This document shows, one piece after another, positions 55,296 to 64,000 of a stretch of DNA of 64,000 nucleotides (position 1 is its first letter; each line of letters begins with the position of its first letter). Made by a program: the position numbers and the translations under genes. Below the pieces are notes generated by a model. It was not told the origin of the DNA, ran no database searches, and worked only from the letters and a program-made list of their open reading frames with translations. Source of the stretch: Idiomarina aquatica (lineage in GTDB: Bacteria; Pseudomonadota; Gammaproteobacteria; Enterobacterales; Alteromonadaceae); NCBI RefSeq assembly GCF_003987185.1, contig NZ_PIPS01000002.1:248001-312000 (forward strand), written 5' to 3'.

Positions 55296-55460
55296 TCGTT
55301 CCAGGAAGAGGCGCAATACTCAGGTCGTTCAGCTAATTAAACCTACCCAGGGGCTGAATCAGGGGAGTCATTGCCGAGATAACAGTGCATGGTATGGCTG
55401 TTATCGGCCGTAGGGTTTGAACACCCGCGGCTGTCACCGTCAGGTGGAGAGCTTCTGGAG
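55296..55460 (+). ncRNA. Lysine riboswitch (L box) upstream of lysC
   Basis: The class is clear from conserved elements: GGAAGAGGCGC (55304-55314), GGGGCTGAATCAGGGGAGTC, TTGCCGAGAT, GGCCGTAGGGTTTGAACACCC, GGCTGTCACC, and GGTGGAGAGCTTCTGG (55443-55458). The 5' CCAG...AAG and 3' CTTCTGG ends pair as P1. Lysine binding should lower expression of lysC, whose start is 56 bases beyond. Confidence 0.9.
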
Positions 55461-55510
55461 TCCAATCCTATTTAAGCTCTCTGAACGTTGTAGTGTTAAG
55501 TTCAGGGGAA
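55447..55510 (+). promoter_or_regulatory. Expression platform of the lysine riboswitch
   Basis: GAGAGCTT (55447-55454) is part of P1 and is complementary to AAGCTCTC (55474-55481). CTGAAC (55481-55486) is complementary to GTTCAG (55500-55505), whose last bases are part of the ribosome site CAGGGGAA (55503-55510). Alternative pairing could bury or free the ribosome site, so control is probably translational; no U-tract terminator is seen. Confidence 0.6.
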
Positions 55511-55513
55511 TCT

Positions 55514-56866
55514 ATGACACCCATTCATGTAGCTAAATTCGGCGGCACCAGTATGGCCGACGCCGACGCCATTCAAGCCTGTGTTCAAGTCGTTGAACAG
55601 ACACAAAACCCGACTCTGGTTGTGGTGAGTGCCTGTGCCGGCGTTACCAACCTACTTATCCGTCTTGCTGATTCGCAGACGTCGGTCGAAAAACAGCGCT
55701 TGTTTACAGAAATTAAGGACAAACATAATGGCATCGCCAGAGCGACCACCGCAGCCGAGGTTTGCTTGCAACAGCTTGATGAGCTCCATCAGCAATTATG
55801 GCAAGTCGTAGACAGCGAGATCCCAAGCTCCTTAGCTGAGCGAGCTCGCCGTCGTGACCAGATCGTCAGTTTTGGTGAGCGTTGCTCAAGTCTGTTGTTC
55901 AGTTTTTTCTGGCGTCATCATCATGACGATGCCAGCGTGGTCGATGCACGTTCGTTTTTACAGACTAATGATCGATATGGTCAGGCTGAACCGGATTTCG
56001 TTCAGACCGCCAACCTTTGCAAAGCACTCGGTGAACGACTGCAGGCCGGCGAAAAATTAGTGACTCAAGGCTTTATCGGTACTTGTCCGCAAGGTTACAC
56101 AACCACTCTGGGACGGGGCGGTAGTGACTACAGTGCAGCCTTATTCGCAGCCGCGTTGCAGGCTGAGCGATTGAATATATGGACTGATGTTGCCGGTATC
56201 TACACCACCGACCCCCGGGTTTGTGATGATGCTCGACCGTTACAGGAAATCAGTTTTGCAGAAGCGGCTGAGTTAGCCACATTTGGCGCCAAAGTGTTAC
56301 ACCCCAAAAGCCTTAAGCCAGCGATTGAACATGGTATTGATGTGTTTGTCGGGCACAGCCGTAAGCCGCAACTGGGGGGCACACTGGTTTCGGCCAAACC
56401 ACAGCAGCGGCCGTCGATACGAGCCATCGCGCTGCGACGCAACCAAACGTTATTGACGGTTAACAGTGTCGACATGCTTCATGCAACAGGGTTCCTGGCG
56501 CGGCTGTTCGATATTCTTGCGCGTTACGATATCAGCGTCGATTTAGTCACCACGTCCGAGGTGAGTATTGCTCTGACGCTGGATGAGGAAGGCTCGCAGG
56601 CGAATGGTCAATCGCTGTTGCCGGCCGCTATGTTGGAAGAGTTAAGTGCCTTTGCCAAAGTTAATATCGAGCAAGGACTGACACTGGTCGCGGTGATCGG
56701 TAATGATATTGGCCATTTTGGTGATATTTCGCCCAAGGTGCTGGAATCCGCATCACCAGCAACCATTCGCATGATTTGTCAGGGTGCCAGCCGTCATAAT
56801 CTTTGTTTTCTGGTGGCGGATGACGACGCCGATAACATCGTTAAAAAACTCCATGCAAAGCTGTGA
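55514..56866 (+). CDS. lysC: Lysine-sensitive aspartokinase III
   Basis: 450 residues (E. coli LysC 449). It phosphorylates aspartate, the first step to lysine, methionine and threonine. HVAKFGGTSMADADAI is the N-terminal kinase motif; QGFIGTCPQGYTTTLGRGGSDYSA and TDVAGIYTTDPR are the active-site segments; the C-terminal ACT domains contain VDLVTTSEVSIALTLD. The ATG at 55514 follows AGGGGAA. A lysine riboswitch in its leader gives a second lysine control. No homoserine dehydrogenase domain is fused. Confidence 0.95.
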   Translation: MTPIHVAKFGGTSMADADAIQACVQVVEQTQNPTLVVVSACAGVTNLLIRLADSQTSVEKQRLFTEIKDKHNGIARATTAAEVCLQQLDELHQQLWQVVDSEIPSSLAERARRRDQIVSFGERCSSLLFSFFWRHHHDDASVVDARSFLQTNDRYGQAEPDFVQTANLCKALGERLQAGEKLVTQGFIGTCPQGYTTTLGRGGSDYSAALFAAALQAERLNIWTDVAGIYTTDPRVCDDARPLQEISFAEAAELATFGAKVLHPKSLKPAIEHGIDVFVGHSRKPQLGGTLVSAKPQQRPSIRAIALRRNQTLLTVNSVDMLHATGFLARLFDILARYDISVDLVTTSEVSIALTLDEEGSQANGQSLLPAAMLEELSAFAKVNIEQGLTLVAVIGNDIGHFGDISPKVLESASPATIRMICQGASRHNLCFLVADDDADNIVKKLHAKL

Positions 56867-56892
56867 CGCAGAGCGGTAAATCAGTCTATAAT
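56863..56892 (+). promoter_or_regulatory. Probable promoter for the uppP operon
   Basis: TATAAT at 56887-56892 is perfect; GTGACG at 56863-56868 matches TTGACA in four positions with an 18-base spacer. It lies 44 bases before the uppP start. Confidence 0.5.
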
Positions 56893-56936
56893 GCTCGGCT
56901 TATTTTAGTGGGTTAATGACATAAAAGAGTCGTGCA

Positions 56937-57734
56937 ATGGATTTATGGCAAGCGATCATTTTAGGGATAGTGCAGGGCATCACGGAATTTCTTCCCATTT
57001 CAAGTTCTGCTCACCTGATTCTGATGCCAGCGCTAACCGGTTGGAGTGACCAGGGCGTTGGCTTTGATTTATCCGTTCATGTGGGCACCCTGCTGGCGGT
57101 GATAATTTACTTCCGTAAGGATGTTGCCGGGTTGCTGATCGATGGACTTAAAAGCATTCCTGCGGGTCAGTCTGTTGGTCAGAGCAAGCTTAGCTGGTCA
57201 ATTGTGGTGGCAACGATTCCTGCCTGTATCGCTGGCGTATTATTGCTGGATTACATCGACTCGGCATTGCGCGCGGTGGGGGTGATTATCACGACGACCG
57301 TGGTATTTGCCGTACTGTTGGCCGCCGCTGACCGCTGGGGGCGGGGGCGTCGGCAACTCACGGATATCGGCATCGTCGATGCAATCATTGTCGGTATAGC
57401 TCAGGCGCTGGCACTGATCCCCGGAACCTCGCGTTCAGGAGCCACCATAACCGCTGGCTTGTTTCTCGGGCTGGATCGTGAAACGGCGTCAAAGTTCTCT
57501 TTTTACATGGCTATCCCGATTACGCTGGCTGCCGCATCGTTAAAGCTATTGAGCATATGGAATGACGGTATCAGCGTCGACTGGTTGGGTTTTGCGATTG
57601 GCGGCGTTGCGTCATTCATCACCGCGATAACCGCCATCCATCTGTTTTTAAAATGGCTTAATCAGTTTGGTATGTGGCCTTATGTTATCTACCGACTGGT
57701 GTTGGCTGTGGTGTTGTACTGGATGTTCTTTTAA
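56937..57734 (+). CDS. uppP: Undecaprenyl-diphosphate phosphatase
   Basis: 265 residues with about eight membrane helices. It regenerates the lipid carrier for peptidoglycan and O-antigen synthesis. The catalytic motifs are GITEFLPISSSAHL near the N terminus and PGTSRSGATITAGLFLGL. Bacitracin-resistance is a side effect of overexpression. It starts the uppP-channel-ygjP-hydroxyacid-ThDP gene cluster. Confidence 0.95.
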   Translation: MDLWQAIILGIVQGITEFLPISSSAHLILMPALTGWSDQGVGFDLSVHVGTLLAVIIYFRKDVAGLLIDGLKSIPAGQSVGQSKLSWSIVVATIPACIAGVLLLDYIDSALRAVGVIITTTVVFAVLLAAADRWGRGRRQLTDIGIVDAIIVGIAQALALIPGTSRSGATITAGLFLGLDRETASKFSFYMAIPITLAAASLKLLSIWNDGISVDWLGFAIGGVASFITAITAIHLFLKWLNQFGMWPYVIYRLVLAVVLYWMFF

Positions 57735-57747
57735 GGATCGCTAGGCT

Positions 57748-58578
57748 ATGTACGAAACGCTTAAACAACGTCTGTTCGCGTTAAAGAGTAATCGTATTTT
57801 CGAATTTGCGGTGATCAGTGTCATTATTATATCGGCGCTGGAAATTGGTGCGAAGACCTACGAATTGCCGGGTGTCATAAACCAGCTGTTGGTTGGCCTG
57901 GACTGGTTTATTACGTTATTTTTTGTTGTCGAAATCAGCATTCGCTACATTGCTGACGACGATAAACGTCGCTTTTTTAAGAACGGCTGGAACGTGTTCG
58001 ATACCTTGGTGGTCGTGGTCAGTCTGGTCCCAGTTAACGATTCGGAATTGGCGTTGCTGGCGCGTCTGGTCAGAATATTCCGGGTGTTGCGGATGATCTC
58101 GATCATTCCTGAGTTACGCACGTTAATTACGTCGTTGCTTAAGGCCTTGCCACAAATGGGTTATGTGGTGTTGCTGATGTTTATTATCTTCTACATCTAT
58201 GCGGCCATTGGCAGTTATTTGTTCGCTGAAATCAACCCGTTTTTATGGGATAACATCGCCACCTCCATGTTAACGCTGTTCAGGGTGATGACTTTCGAAG
58301 ACTGGACCGATATTCAGTACGAAACCATGGAAGTCTATCCGTGGAGCTGGTTGTTCTATATGACCTTTATTTTCCTGACCGCTTTTGCGTTCCTGAATAT
58401 GGTGATCGGCATTGTCGTTAATGTGATGGATAAGGAGAGCCGCAAGGAAGCTGAGCGGTTGCGCGATGAGTTAGAAGCAGAGCAGGAACCGCAACCCTCA
58501 CTGGCCGATTTGCAGCGCCAAATTGCCGAATTAAAACAGTTACTGCAGGCGTCAAATCAGCGCGACCAACGACACTAG
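57748..58578 (+). CDS. Single-domain voltage-gated cation channel (BacNav-like)
   Basis: 276 residues: six membrane helices, S4 with R106, R109, R112 and R115 spaced by three, S5-pore-S6, and a C-terminal coiled coil (about 235-275). The selectivity filter is T182 F E D W T D188. Known bacterial sodium channels mostly have TLESWSM-type filters; the extra acidic residues at filter positions 4 and 7 match those introduced in the engineered calcium-selective CavAb. Calcium permeability is therefore possible. It follows uppP by 13 bases and precedes the YgjP-like gene by eight. Confidence 0.92.
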   Translation: MYETLKQRLFALKSNRIFEFAVISVIIISALEIGAKTYELPGVINQLLVGLDWFITLFFVVEISIRYIADDDKRRFFKNGWNVFDTLVVVVSLVPVNDSELALLARLVRIFRVLRMISIIPELRTLITSLLKALPQMGYVVLLMFIIFYIYAAIGSYLFAEINPFLWDNIATSMLTLFRVMTFEDWTDIQYETMEVYPWSWLFYMTFIFLTAFAFLNMVIGIVVNVMDKESRKEAERLRDELEAEQEPQPSLADLQRQIAELKQLLQASNQRDQRH

Positions 58579-58586
58579 GAGTCGCT

Positions 58587-59264
58587 ATGCAAGTGGGTAA
58601 ACACAAGGTTGTGGTAACCCGAAAATCCATCAAGCATTTGTATTTACGGGTTAAATCTGCGCATCAGGTCGAGGTGTCCGCACCTCGACACTGGCCAGAA
58701 AACCACATTCGTAGCATCGTTGCTGAACGCAGCGACTGGATCACTGAGCAACAACAGAAACTGGCCACCAAACCACAGCCTCAACCCGCGTCATTTAAAA
58801 ACGGTACCCGCATTCCCTTCGAGGGCAGATCTTACACCGTGGTATTAACCCAGACGACAGGTCGCCGTAACGCCAGCCTGAAAGACGCCTGCATCGAACT
58901 AAAGTTGCCTCAACCCGACGACATCAATGCCGCCATTAAGCTACTGGACAGCTGGTACCGCACCCAGTTGAAACAACGCATCCAGCAGTTATTGCAGGTC
59001 TGGCAGCCGGTCATGAACGTAGCAGCCAGTGACTTTGGCGTGCGCAAAATGAAGACCCGTTGGGGCAGCTGTAATACCCGTACCGGAAAAATCTGGCTTA
59101 ATTTTGACTTAATTAAAAAGTCGCCTCAAAGCCTCGAATACGTTGTCGTCCACGAGTTAACCCATCTTTACGAGCGCTACCACAATGCGCGATTTTATGC
59201 TTTGATGGATAAATTTCTGCCAGACTGGAGAGTGCGACGCAAGCGCCTGAATCATTATGAGTAA
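58587..59264 (+). CDS. YgjP-like metallopeptidase (M48/SprT-like, DUF45)
   Basis: 225 residues. The HELTH zinc motif lies in EYVVVHELTHLYERYHNARF, with a third ligand expected from the following histidine. RWGSCNTRTGKIWLNF and the basic N-terminal domain (RKSIKHLYLRV) are typical of YgjP. The family's substrates are poorly known. It follows the channel by eight bases and overlaps the hydroxyacid dehydrogenase by eight bases. Confidence 0.88.
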   Translation: MQVGKHKVVVTRKSIKHLYLRVKSAHQVEVSAPRHWPENHIRSIVAERSDWITEQQQKLATKPQPQPASFKNGTRIPFEGRSYTVVLTQTTGRRNASLKDACIELKLPQPDDINAAIKLLDSWYRTQLKQRIQQLLQVWQPVMNVAASDFGVRKMKTRWGSCNTRTGKIWLNFDLIKKSPQSLEYVVVHELTHLYERYHNARFYALMDKFLPDWRVRRKRLNHYE

Positions 59265-60441
59265 GTTTATTGAACCGGCAACGGCCGAGGATTACCGTGA
59301 GCTCGCTCGTCGGCGCCTGCCGCGTCAAATCTTCGATTACCTTGATGGAGGCTCTTATCAGGAATTGACGCGGTTTAATAATGAGTCGGCATTTGCGGCC
59401 ATTCGGCTGCGACAGCGTGTGTTAACCGATGTTAGTTCGATTGATCTGAGTTGTCAGCGTGCCGGGCAACCCTTTGCTTTGCCCATCGCGCTCGGCCCGG
59501 TCGGGTTAGCCGGATTGATGGCTCGACGTGGCGAAGTGCAGGCTCATCGCGCTGCGGCGTCAAAAGGCATCAGTTTTTGTGCATCGACGGTATCTTTGTG
59601 CAGCGTTGAAGAAATAGCCCGGGCTCATCCGCAACGACCGCCATGGTTTCAGTTATATTTAATGAAAGATCGTGACTACGTTAAACGACTGTTGCAAAGG
59701 GCTTCTGACAGTGGTGTAGAAACGCTGGTGGTAACCGTCGATCTCGCTCGTTTAGGCAGCCGTTACCGGGATATTCGGAACGGCTTTGATGGACCACAGT
59801 CACTGGCAAAACGTTGGGCACGTATTAAAGACATTGCCAGCCATCCGGGCTGGGTTTGGGATGTTGCGGTTAAGGGTAAACCGCTGGTTTTTGGAAACCT
59901 GAGTGAAGCGGTGCCGGACGCAAGTAGCTTGCCGGACTTTAAGCAGTGGGTTGATGGTCAGTTCGATGCGTCAGTCAACTGGCAAACCCTTGGCTGGCTG
60001 CGTCAGCAGTGGCAGGGACGGTTATTTATTAAGGGCGTAATGGATGCTGACGACGCAAAGCGGGCAGTGGCCTGTGATGTCGATGGTATTATCGTTTCTA
60101 ACCACGGCGGACGGCAACTTGATAGTGTTGCGCCAAGCATCACTAAGCTCGCCGAGATTCGAAAGGTGGTTGATGAGCAGACCAAAACGCCGCCAGAAAT
60201 CTGGCTTGACGGTGGCGTTCGCAGTGGCTTAGATGTCGCCAAGGCTATGGCTCTGGGAGCGGACGGTTGTTTACTCGGCAGAGCTTGGGCGTTTGCTTTA
60301 GCGGCCCGTGGCGAGCGGGGCGTGCGTGAGTTGTTAGCGCGGCTTGAGAATGAATTGACGGTAGCGATGGCACTGATGGGGGTTACCCGGCTGAGCGAAC
60401 TGGGAACCGATAATTTGGACAGCTGGGAGCATAACCTATGA
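59257..60441 (+). CDS. lldD: FMN-dependent alpha-hydroxyacid dehydrogenase (L-lactate dehydrogenase-like)
   Basis: 394 residues. ARRRLPRQIFDYLDGGSYQE is the N-terminal motif; SNHGGRQLDSVAPS has the catalytic histidine and arginine; WLDGGVRSGLDVAKAMALGADGCLLGR binds FMN phosphate. Lactate, mandelate and other 2-hydroxyacids are possible substrates; assignment to lactate is tentative. It overlaps a thiamine-diphosphate enzyme by four bases, an arrangement like the mandelate dehydrogenase/benzoylformate decarboxylase pair. Confidence 0.88.
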   Translation: MSKFIEPATAEDYRELARRRLPRQIFDYLDGGSYQELTRFNNESAFAAIRLRQRVLTDVSSIDLSCQRAGQPFALPIALGPVGLAGLMARRGEVQAHRAAASKGISFCASTVSLCSVEEIARAHPQRPPWFQLYLMKDRDYVKRLLQRASDSGVETLVVTVDLARLGSRYRDIRNGFDGPQSLAKRWARIKDIASHPGWVWDVAVKGKPLVFGNLSEAVPDASSLPDFKQWVDGQFDASVNWQTLGWLRQQWQGRLFIKGVMDADDAKRAVACDVDGIIVSNHGGRQLDSVAPSITKLAEIRKVVDEQTKTPPEIWLDGGVRSGLDVAKAMALGADGCLLGRAWAFALAARGERGVRELLARLENELTVAMALMGVTRLSELGTDNLDSWEHNL

Positions 60442-62192
60442 AGAAAAATGCTGCTGAATTGGCCGTATATGCATTAGAACAACTGGGTATTCGTCACACG
60501 TTTGGCATTCCGGGTGTCCATAATACCGAGTTGTATGACGCGCTCAATAACAGTGAAGTCATCGAGCCTATTTTGGTTACCCATGAAGGCGGAGGCGCCT
60601 TCATGGCCGATGGGGTAAGCCGCTCGGCAAGACGACATAGTGGCGAAATTGGTGTATTGGCGATTGTTCCCGCAGCCGGCTTTACTCATGCGGCGAGTGG
60701 TATCGGTGAGGCGTTCCTTGATGGGATTCCGATGCTGATCCTGTCCGGCGGCGTCCGTACCGACACCAATAACCGTTTTCAATTGCATGGTATTGATCAG
60801 TTGGATCTTGCGAAACCTTTGACCAAAGCGGCGTACCGGGTTGGTCATCAAAATGAAGTGGTGGAAACCATTTATCGCGCTTATCAAAAAGCAACAACGG
60901 GTAAACCGGGACCGGTGTTGGTGGAGATTCCCGTCAATTTGCAATTGTTTACCGATGTGGTCCCGACACCATTACCCTATGCGGATTATCTTGAACAGCA
61001 GCCGGTCGAAGAAGATGAAGGATTAGCGCAGCTGGTGGCACAAGTGGTCGAGCTGCTGGATTCGGCGAAACGTCCCGCGTTATTCGTCGGCTGGGGAGCC
61101 CGTGCAGCGAAACCGCAATTGATCCAGCTGGCCGAAAAACTGCAAATGCCGGTGGCGACAACCTTGCAGGGCTTATCATCCTTTCCTCATCAACATCATC
61201 TGCACGCCGGTTTTGGTTTTAGTCCCTCAGCGGTACCTGCCGCACAGTACGCGTTTGACGATTGTGATGTGCTGCTGGCGATAGGCACCCGGTTTTCAGA
61301 AATTCCCACCGGCAGTTACAGTGCTGAGGTACCCGACAAGCTCATTCATGTCGACATTGACGGCAGCGTATTCAATCAAAACTATCCGGCAAAAGTTGCC
61401 ATTGCGGCGGATGCCGAAGTCTTTATGGATGAGTTGCTGGCACAATTAGAGGAGAAACCGGATCGGCCCAGACATACCAGCTTGATCAGCGGTATCGAAA
61501 AGCGCAAAGCGGACTATTTGCAGCAATGGTTGCAGCATGACAGTAAAGGCCGCGTCAATCCGGCGCGTTTTTTCAGTCATCTACGCCAGCATATGGACGA
61601 TGATGCCGTGACCGTGCTGGACGACGGTAATCACACCTTTCTGACGGCGGAACTTTATCCACTGGCCGAGCCTGCCACGCTGCTAACGCCGACGGATTTT
61701 AATGCGATGGGCTATGCCGTGCCGGCTGCGATTGGTGCGAAGTTTACGCAGCCGCACAAACAAGTGTTTGCTATCGTTGGCGATGGTTGTTTTATGATGA
61801 CCTGTATGGAAATTCTGACCGCCGCCAAACACCAGCTCGGTGTGATGTATTTTGTCTTTAACGACGGTGAGCTTTCGCAAATCGCGCAAGCACAGGCAAT
61901 GCCATACAACCGCAAACCCTGCACCACGCTCGGCAAAGCCGATTTTGAGGGTATCGCAAAGGGGGTTGGCGCTCAGTACGTCGCGATCTCGTCAGATGAG
62001 GCGCTTAATGACGGCATTGAGCAGGCGATAAAATACGCCAACAAGGGACAGCCGGTGATTGTCGACGTTGCCATTGATTACAGCAAACAAACGGCCTTTA
62101 CCTCCGGTACGGCGAAATCAACCTTCAAACGTTTTCCGTTGGGTCAGAAGCTTCGTATCGGCGCGCGTGCGGTCATGCGCAAGTTGCGTTAG
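60438..62192 (+). CDS. Thiamine-diphosphate enzyme, acetolactate synthase/benzoylformate decarboxylase-like
   Basis: 584 residues. The N-terminal PYR domain contains GIPGVHNTELYDAL and the cofactor-activating Glu in VTHEGGGAFMADG; the PP domain contains the GDG...ND motif in VGDGCFMMTCMEI and FNDGELSQIAQ. The reaction may be decarboxylation of a 2-ketoacid or formation of acetolactate; neither an ilvN-like subunit nor ACT protein is beside it. Overlap with the FMN hydroxyacid dehydrogenase suggests the enzymes act in sequence. Confidence 0.88.
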   Translation: MKKNAAELAVYALEQLGIRHTFGIPGVHNTELYDALNNSEVIEPILVTHEGGGAFMADGVSRSARRHSGEIGVLAIVPAAGFTHAASGIGEAFLDGIPMLILSGGVRTDTNNRFQLHGIDQLDLAKPLTKAAYRVGHQNEVVETIYRAYQKATTGKPGPVLVEIPVNLQLFTDVVPTPLPYADYLEQQPVEEDEGLAQLVAQVVELLDSAKRPALFVGWGARAAKPQLIQLAEKLQMPVATTLQGLSSFPHQHHLHAGFGFSPSAVPAAQYAFDDCDVLLAIGTRFSEIPTGSYSAEVPDKLIHVDIDGSVFNQNYPAKVAIAADAEVFMDELLAQLEEKPDRPRHTSLISGIEKRKADYLQQWLQHDSKGRVNPARFFSHLRQHMDDDAVTVLDDGNHTFLTAELYPLAEPATLLTPTDFNAMGYAVPAAIGAKFTQPHKQVFAIVGDGCFMMTCMEILTAAKHQLGVMYFVFNDGELSQIAQAQAMPYNRKPCTTLGKADFEGIAKGVGAQYVAISSDEALNDGIEQAIKYANKGQPVIVDVAIDYSKQTAFTSGTAKSTFKRFPLGQKLRIGARAVMRKLR

Positions 62193-62410
62193 CGCAGCTC
62201 TTGGCCCAACTGGCTTTGGGCAATTAGGCGGAATACATAAGCCACCTTAAATAAACCGGCGAGAATGACCTGCGACAAATGCAAGAAGACCAGTAGCATT
62301 AGCGGTAAATTTTGCTCTTGAAACCAGGCCAAATAAAAAACAATGATTGAAAGCAACAAAAACACCACCATTGATGTATTTGAGGCACGCAATAAGGTAT
62401 GAGGTTTCAT
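62189..62410 (-). CDS. Small hydrophobic protein, unknown
   Basis: 73 residues with two membrane helices (about 14-31 and 37-60). The ATG at 62410 has GGA ten bases upstream; the in-frame ATG at 62419 is poorly spaced. Its last four bases overlap the end of the ThDP-enzyme gene. No family is recognised. Confidence 0.6.
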   Translation of the reverse strand: MKPHTLLRASNTSMVVFLLLSIIVFYLAWFQEQNLPLMLLVFLHLSQVILAGLFKVAYVFRLIAQSQLGQELR

Positions 62411-62487
62411 AATAAACATTCCATATGTATGTTTAATAGGTTCATCTTAAATGCATTTTTAATTCAGATCAATAAAAGGCGAATAAG

Positions 62488-62964
62488 TTGAAAAACGTAT
62501 TAATGGTCTGCCTGGGTAATATTTGCCGCTCGCCGGCGGCCGAGGGCTTTTTCCGGCACTTGATAAAGGAACACCGGTTGCCGATTGATGTGGACTCGGC
62601 CGGGACGTCTGATTATCACATCGGCGAAGCACCAGATCCGCGCATGCAACAGGTAATGCTCAGTCGGGGAATTGATATCAGTGCGCTTAGGGGGCGACAG
62701 GTAAACGCCACCGACTTCGAGCGGTTTGATCACATTTATGCGATGGACGGGTCAAACTTCGCTCACTTAACGTCACTGGCAGAACAATGCGCACCTGAGC
62801 ATGCGCATAAAGTCGAATTGTTTTTACAGGCGTTACATCGCGATAATCGAAGTGAACCTGAAGAGGTGCCGGATCCGTATTTTGGCGGACAAGCGGGATT
62901 TGAGGCTTGTGTTGATCTTATTCAACGCGGAGCTGTAAAGCGAATTGAACAATTTAAGGAGTAA
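62488..62964 (+). CDS. Low-molecular-weight protein-tyrosine phosphatase
   Basis: 158 residues. The phosphate loop is VCLGNICRSPAAEG, the C-x5-R-S motif, and the general acid Asp is in VPDPYFGG. Start is TTG 62488, spaced from AAAAGGCG. No capsule or kinase (Wzc-like) genes are nearby, so the target is unknown. It precedes gloA by three bases. Confidence 0.9.
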   Translation: MKNVLMVCLGNICRSPAAEGFFRHLIKEHRLPIDVDSAGTSDYHIGEAPDPRMQQVMLSRGIDISALRGRQVNATDFERFDHIYAMDGSNFAHLTSLAEQCAPEHAHKVELFLQALHRDNRSEPEEVPDPYFGGQAGFEACVDLIQRGAVKRIEQFKE

Positions 62965-62967
62965 ACT

Positions 62968-63408
62968 GTGCGTTATTTACACACGATGGTACGCGTTCAC
63001 GACTTAGAGCAGTCGTTGCATTTTTATTGTGATCTGCTCGGTTTAAAAGAAATGTACCGTAAAGATAACGAGAAAGGCCGTTTTACTTTGGTTTTTCTGG
63101 CCGCTCCCGACGATGCAGAGCGGGCTGAGAAGACCAAGTCTCCGCTGCTCGAACTGACCTATAACTGGGATCCGGAAACCTATGATGGCGGTCGCAACTT
63201 TGGCCATTTAGCCTTTCGGGTAGAGAATATTTACGAGTTGTGTCAACGGCTGATGGACAATGGCGTGGTCATTAATCGCCCGCCGCGTGACGGTCATATG
63301 GCGTTTGTGCGCTCGCCGGATAATATCTCGATCGAGCTGCTGCAAGAAGGCGAACATCTTGCGCCACAAGAGCCTTGGGCGTCGATGGAAAATACGGGTG
63401 AATGGTAA
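62968..63408 (+). CDS. gloA: Lactoylglutathione lyase (glyoxalase I)
   Basis: 146 residues starting at GTG with AAGGAG upstream. It converts methylglyoxal-glutathione to lactoylglutathione. The metal ligands are H5 (MRYLHTMVRV), the Glu in LLELTYNW, the His in GHLAFRV and the Glu in NISIELLQ, as in E. coli GloA. It is coupled to the tyrosine phosphatase (3-base gap). Confidence 0.95.
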   Translation: MRYLHTMVRVHDLEQSLHFYCDLLGLKEMYRKDNEKGRFTLVFLAAPDDAERAEKTKSPLLELTYNWDPETYDGGRNFGHLAFRVENIYELCQRLMDNGVVINRPPRDGHMAFVRSPDNISIELLQEGEHLAPQEPWASMENTGEW

Positions 63409-63419
63409 TTAACCCTTAA

Positions 63420-64000
<581 letters not shown>

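Noticed and set aside
55260-55300. lysC promoter with TTGATT and TAACTT
   Set aside because: The spacer is 19 bases and the -10 is poor; not reported as a feature.
56937-57734. Bacitracin resistance determinant
   Set aside because: It is the housekeeping undecaprenyl-diphosphate phosphatase in normal context.

Overview
The window looks like ordinary chromosome from a marine gammaproteobacterium of the Alteromonadales, most likely Idiomarinaceae (Idiomarina/Pseudidiomarina). This is inferred from seqA and hda, the order sdhAB-sucABCD, ybfE-fldA-fur, bcp-dapA-bamC-purC, a monomeric-type isocitrate dehydrogenase, and mid-range GC. Genes are dense: no gap exceeds 300 bases. I saw no insertion sequence, prophage, CRISPR array, rRNA or tRNA. 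Both edge genes (sdhA at the left, icd at the right) are cut by the window.

Layout. 1-8126: TCA cycle block (sdhA partial, sdhB, sucA, sucB with two lipoyl domains, sucC, sucD) with hairpins between transcription segments. 8308-10261: a receiver-CheC phosphatase fusion coupled to a PAS-GGDEF cyclase. 10358-13466: an ACAD11-like acyl-CoA dehydrogenase, an ACAD11-like kinase and an SDR, which fits hydroxyacyl-CoA catabolism. 14002-17111: two small membrane proteins then pxpABC (5-oxoprolinase). 17177-25916: glnS, then ybfE-fldA-fur on the minus strand, ybfF, seqA-pgm and an MFS transporter. 26079-35776: DUF2066-hda, arsC-wrbA-DUF2069, a thioredoxin lipoprotein, bepA, perM, bcp, dapA-bamC-purC. 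35791-38662 (minus): an operon led by a PTS EIIA-like protein that has lost its active histidines, followed by yffB, dapE, an M15 peptidase and a DUF2897 protein.

38862-48205: yfbV, a CbiM-like permease, xthA, DUF3392, a patatin-like lipase, then a four-gene overlapping operon of hybrid histidine kinase, MoxR ATPase, vWA protein and phospholipase-D-like enzyme. 48219-55269: a DUF885 lipoprotein coupled to a propeller-GGDEF receptor, an alcohol dehydrogenase, and a membrane GGDEF cyclase. 55296-56866: a lysine riboswitch and lysC. 56937-62192: uppP, a single-domain voltage-gated cation channel, a ygjP-like metallopeptidase, an FMN alpha-hydroxyacid dehydrogenase and a ThDP enzyme, tightly packed. 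The right end holds a small membrane protein, a low-molecular-weight phosphatase, gloA and the start of icd.

Most genes are housekeeping. The least explained parts are the kinase-MoxR-vWA-PLD operon, the pseudo-EIIA operon leader, the REC-CheC/GGDEF pair, the unusual channel selectivity filter, the hydroxyacid dehydrogenase/ThDP pair, and several RNA or DNA control elements (lysine riboswitch platform, DnaA box before hda, a hairpin between the Shine-Dalgarno and start codon at 54208). Three GGDEF proteins with intact inhibitory sites suggest active cyclic-di-GMP signalling.
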